64,000 nt of DNA from an uncultured Prevotella sp. Its GTDB lineage: Bacteria > Bacteroidota > Bacteroidia > Bacteroidales > Bacteroidaceae. The notes beneath the pieces are model-generated. The model saw only the letters and a program-made list of their open reading frames with translations. It ran no database searches and had not been told where the DNA came from. Made by a program: the position numbers and the translations under genes. The stretch covers positions 89,281 to 153,280 of the forward strand of contig ONQB01000002.1 of the NCBI GenBank assembly GCA_900319905.1. Direction: 5' to 3'. Below, piece by piece: positions 61,211 through 64,000 of this stretch (positions within the stretch are counted from its first letter, which is position 1; the number at the start of each line of letters is the position of its first letter).

Positions 61211-62839
61211 TTACTTAAGATATTGTGCTAATGGACTGTTGATTGCTTTCAGACCCTTTGCCAGCGCCTTGATGTTGGTGCGTGCACCCAGGAGAGAGTT
61301 GTGGGTATGGTCGTGATTGAAGTATTTGGCAGCTTTCTCTTTGCTTCCGCAGTGCTTGTCGTAGTAGTCGGCGGCAATGTTGTGCAGGTCAACAAACTCG
61401 CAACCAGTCTCTTTGACTACTTCTCGATACCACTTCCCATAGGAGTCGTTGCGGCGCTCTATATGGCCGTCCTTCCACTCGTTGCGCGGTGTGAGCGACA
61501 CGAGGATAGGGGTGGCTCCTTTCTCCTTAACGTCGTCGATGAACTTCTTGAGGTACCAGCCGAAGCTGTAGACCAGTTCGTAAGTGCCTTTCGACTTGCT
61601 CTTGTAGACGTGGCATGTGTCTTCGGCGCTGGCTATCTCGCCTCGCTCCTTGTTGTCGTCGATGGGCCCGATGTCGTTGTGGCCGAACTGTATGAAAACA
61701 TAGTCACCAGGCTGTAGCGAATTGTACACACGGTCCCAGCGTCCTTCGTTGAGGTAGGTGCGGCAGCTGCGCCCTGCCTTGGCGGCGTTGTAGCACACCA
61801 CTTTCTTTTGGTCGAAGACGGTGTAAGCCTGCGAGCCGAGTCCCCACATGCCGTCTTTGTCCTTGTCTTTGTTTTTCACGGTACTGTCGCCGGTGAACCA
61901 CACCACAGGCTTTCCGGCCTCGCGCTTCACAGGTTCAGTGGGCAGCGTGATGTCGAGCATCATAGCCTGCAGCGGCTTCAGGGCTGGGTTATGGCTCTGT
62001 GCAATGCCTTCAGCGGCGCTGCGGGCATTCATCATTGCACCGAAGCGACTGGTGTGGATATGGTCTTTGTAGAAGAAGTAATGCTCCTTCCATTTGCTGT
62101 AGCTGTCGAGCTTGCGCCCGGAGATCTCGTTGAGGTCGATGAAGGGTACGCCTTCCTCTGCGGCTACGGCCTGCAGCCACTGCGTGTGAATCTTTCGCAC
62201 GATCTTGCCTGTCTCAGGGTCGTAGGCGTCACGTGGCGTGAGCGACATCAGTATGGGGTGGGCGCCGGCCGCACGGCAGTCGTTGATGAATCGGCGCATG
62301 TATTCGCCGTAGGAATAGACCGTCTCCTTAGCACCCGTCTCCTTGATGGTGACATTGAGAGAGTCGTTGCCCACACCAGGTATAGAGGCACGGGCGCGCC
62401 CGCTGTCGTAGGGTCCGTTGTCGTTGTGACCAATGGAGATGATGACCCAGTCGCCGGGCCGGAGGGCCTTTCTCACGTCGGGCCACAGCTTATTGTAATA
62501 GGTGCGGCTGCTCATGCCGCCAAGCGCCTGATTCTCTACGGTAATCTTGTCTTGGTTCCAAAACATGTGTTCGTAGTATCCCCATCCCCATTGTCCGTTG
62601 TTGCCATTGCCGAGTGTGCCGTTGCGCATGGTGGAGTTGCCGATGAGGAAGAGCACGGGATTGTTGCCGCGGCGGGAACTGCCAGCCGGAATGCGTGCTG
62701 TCTGCGCCTTGTCGAGGCTGTCGAGGGTGAGGTCAACAACATGGTTGACATCGGCAAGAGGTTTGGGTACCTGGTTCTGACCCATTAGGGGCAGAGCGGT
62801 AAAGAGGGGAAATAGTAAGACTACTTTTTTATTGTTCAT
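61211..62839 (-). CDS. Tandem SGNH (CE12-like) rhamnogalacturonan acetylesterase
   Basis: A 542-residue exported protein with two CE12-like SGNH esterase domains, about 60-295 and 310-542. The start at 62839 gives a proper signal peptide (MNNKKVVLLFPLFTALPLMGQ). Domain 1 has LFLIGNSTM (Ser69; GNS in place of GDS), SIGHNDNGP and the Asp-His pair in YKDHIH (259, 262). Domain 2 has FTGDSTV (Ser319), FGHNDIGP and NHDHTH. CE12 enzymes remove acetyl groups from rhamnogalacturonan or pectin. First gene of the three-gene pectin operon. Confidence 0.9.
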   Translation of the reverse strand: MNNKKVVLLFPLFTALPLMGQNQVPKPLADVNHVVDLTLDSLDKAQTARIPAGSSRRGNNPVLFLIGNSTMRNGTLGNGNNGQWGWGYYEHMFWNQDKITVENQALGGMSSRTYYNKLWPDVRKALRPGDWVIISIGHNDNGPYDSGRARASIPGVGNDSLNVTIKETGAKETVYSYGEYMRRFINDCRAAGAHPILMSLTPRDAYDPETGKIVRKIHTQWLQAVAAEEGVPFIDLNEISGRKLDSYSKWKEHYFFYKDHIHTSRFGAMMNARSAAEGIAQSHNPALKPLQAMMLDITLPTEPVKREAGKPVVWFTGDSTVKNKDKDKDGMWGLGSQAYTVFDQKKVVCYNAAKAGRSCRTYLNEGRWDRVYNSLQPGDYVFIQFGHNDIGPIDDNKERGEIASAEDTCHVYKSKSKGTYELVYSFGWYLKKFIDDVKEKGATPILVSLTPRNEWKDGHIERRNDSYGKWYREVVKETGCEFVDLHNIAADYYDKHCGSKEKAAKYFNHDHTHNSLLGARTNIKALAKGLKAINSPLAQYLK

Positions 62840-62910
62840 ATAGTGAGATACGTTGATTTGTTCTGACATAGGTGTCGTTTGGCAGTCGATGACGGAATGA
62901 CACGACATGG

Positions 62911-62918
62911 CAAAAATA
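62911..62918 (-). promoter_or_regulatory. Candidate -7 box of the pectin operon
   Basis: Minus-strand TATTTTTG followed by CC, about 72 bases before the CE12 start. No clear -33 box was seen, as might be expected of a promoter needing an activator. No regulator or SusCD pair is in the window. Confidence 0.45.
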
Positions 62919-63336
62919 ACCATTTATTCTGAGAATTTTCTACCCAGAGTTTGTTTTTTTTGCCAAACAGATTATTTTTGTCATATTCCTAAGAATAATA
63001 TCAAAAAACACTTTTCCTCGACCCCCTTTTTTGTGTTTAATGAGGGCGATGTCTGCCTGCTCTATGTCCTTACCGCCCTTGACGCTTGCAGTGATGGATG
63101 TTGCGGGATTTGTCTGTTGGACAGACGCACTTTTGCCTACAAGTTAATGTTGTGGATGATGCTGATACTAAATGTGCATCGGATCCGGTGTAGGCCAATG
63201 TCAAAATTATTTATGTTAAATGGCCTCTGAGAATCGCGTCTTTTCCAGCAAGACGGTCTTTGACTCGAAAAACGCCAATTTTGAGGCGCTTTTGTAATGC
63301 TTTGATTATTAGCTGTTTACTGATTTGAAGTCAAAA

Positions 63337-63490
63337 TTTCACCGATTTTACCTCGGAAATTCGCTGAAAAGGCGTCGGCGTTTCGCCGTAATGTCACCGA
63401 CCTTTCGCCGAAATGACCGCGACGTTTCGGCGAGAAGCCGCCGTCATTTCGCCGAAACGTCTGTGGCTTCTCGCTGAAGAACCGATTGCT
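63337..63490. repeat. 22-bp-period degenerate tandem array (array 2)
   Basis: Seven consecutive 22-base units (63337, 63359, 63381, 63403, 63425, 63447 and 63469 onward) each begin with a form of TTTCGCCGAAA (for example TTTCGCCGTAA, TTTCGGCGAGA, TCTCGCTGAAG), followed by 11 variable bases. A decayed eighth may follow. The core is palindromic. TTGATTATTAGC (63302-63313) precedes the array, as in array 1. Confidence 0.8.
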
Positions 63491-63974
63491 CTTCTATTTT
63501 TGAAAGACCTATTAACTATTAAAACATATTTTAACCTCAAAATAGTATTAAAATCCTGACAAGGTTTTGTAAACAATATTCCAATTGGCTTGTTGATAGA
63601 CATAGTAAAAGAGTAAACATTAAACATACGTTGTGGTTGCAATGTACCAATCTGTCCTCCATGTCTTTCTGTCGAGAGCCTCTGACTTTCTTTAAGATGG
63701 AAATGCTATGCTTCCACAATGATGAAGGAACGAGGCCATGAAACTCTTATTCAGTCCGCACATCATGCAATGAATCATGGCTCTGAACTCAATGAACTAT
63801 ATAGGGGTAATATCCGGTCATCCCTTAGGCCATCAGGTTCAAGGCAGAGAACATGCTGCTCCATGACGTAACTGTGAACCAGAATCTCGTAATGTTGGAT
63901 TATTCGTAAGCGTCTCGGCATTACCGTATTTCAGCCTCGCTTAAAAGTCTGTACCTTTGCGCGCACAAATTATT
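63491..63974. other. Non-coding stretch with no recognised feature
   Basis: With 62919-63336 this makes up a gap of about 1.1 kb. Frames here are short, on either strand, and none has a start region, signal peptide or motif that I can support. A weak hairpin (AACGCC/GGCGCT near 63270-63290) lies before the array. Confidence 0.5.
63952..63959 (+). promoter_or_regulatory. Candidate -7 box of the gene at the window edge
   Basis: TACCTTTG followed by CG, 15 bases before the first possible ATG at 63975. The -33 box is unclear. Confidence 0.5.
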
Positions 63975-64000
63975 ATGAATATGGCAAGCAAAGACAAGTA
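63975..64000 (+). CDS. Start of an unidentified gene, cut by the window end
   Basis: Two in-frame ATGs (63975 and 63981) begin a frame reading MNMASKDK or MASKDK, open to the end. The -7 box just upstream supports a real start. Eight residues are too few to name the product. Confidence 0.4.

Noticed and set aside
59877-61316. Plus-strand frame of 479 codons opposite the GH105 part
   Set aside because: Antisense shadow of a GC-rich gene; no domain or signal.
62907-63230. Plus-strand frame of 107 codons beyond the CE12 gene
   Set aside because: It lies over the operon promoter; Cys- and Leu-rich without a signal or family resemblance.
63394-63719. Minus-strand frames of 82 and 60 codons
   Set aside because: Partly translated 22-bp repeats; no start context or motif, and no transposase signature.

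Overview
The window is a chromosomal segment of a Bacteroidales bacterium, most likely a Prevotellaceae member (Prevotella/Segatella-like). The reasons are the promoter style (repeated TAnnTTTG -7 boxes, several with a TTTG-like -33 box about 20 bases upstream), fused FeoA-FeoB, Omp28 and DUF6029 proteins, short type IX-secretion-like C-terminal tails, a class III fructose bisphosphatase, a three-gene thr operon with an ApgM-like protein in place of homoserine kinase, and a pectin-degradation operon. No phage, integrase, insertion sequence, CRISPR array or rRNA was seen. Most genes are ordinary core metabolism, and most lie on the minus strand.

Layout. 131-5987 (-): five-gene operon for exported proteins (TlpA-like thioredoxin, DUF6029 barrel, Omp28 lipoprotein, two proteins with secretion-type tails), closed by a strong hairpin. 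6534-11122 (+): engB, an ABC-F ATPase and a DUF5686-type barrel. 11358-22224 (-): fbp, two unusual glycosyltransferase-like proteins, lysA, lysC, ftsE and the last his genes (hisIE, F, A, H). 22392-28550: a YycJ-like hydrolase, a small plus-strand lipoprotein, a GT2 enzyme, uvrA and ansA. 28817-36899 (-): rpiB, galK-galM, folC, dnaJ-grpE and a second ABC-F ATPase. 37184-41040 (-): gdhA, the 5' stub of a GH5 mannanase gene, and umuD-umuC. 41830-41995 (-): two identical tRNA-Lys(CUU) genes. 42126-48899 (-): dcuB and the thrA-apgM-thrC operon. 49102-52305 (+): a COG2509 flavoprotein and pyk. 52456-56087: feoAB (-), then a structured RNA with an intrinsic terminator in front of ribE (+). 56244-62839 (-): a pectin/rhamnogalacturonan operon (tandem CE12 esterase, GH105-GH106 fusion, GH28). 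The last 1.1 kb is non-coding apart from the first codons of a gene running off the end.

How the genes work together. LysC-LysA and ThrA-ApgM-ThrC cover the aspartate branch to lysine and threonine. AnsA, DcuB and GdhA link asparagine/aspartate, C4-dicarboxylates and ammonia. GalM-GalK feeds galactose, and RpiB, Fbp and Pyk serve central carbon metabolism. The pectin operon would deacetylate rhamnogalacturonan, then remove unsaturated galacturonate, rhamnose and galacturonate in turn.

Most worth following up: the structured RNA upstream of ribE, which does not resemble the FMN riboswitch; two arrays of a palindromic core repeated every 22 bp, 22 kb apart but sharing a leader motif; a hairpin repeat family between convergent genes; the exported redox operon; the GH105-GH106 fusion; and the pair of degenerate glycosyltransferases with an in-frame 15-bp tandem repeat.
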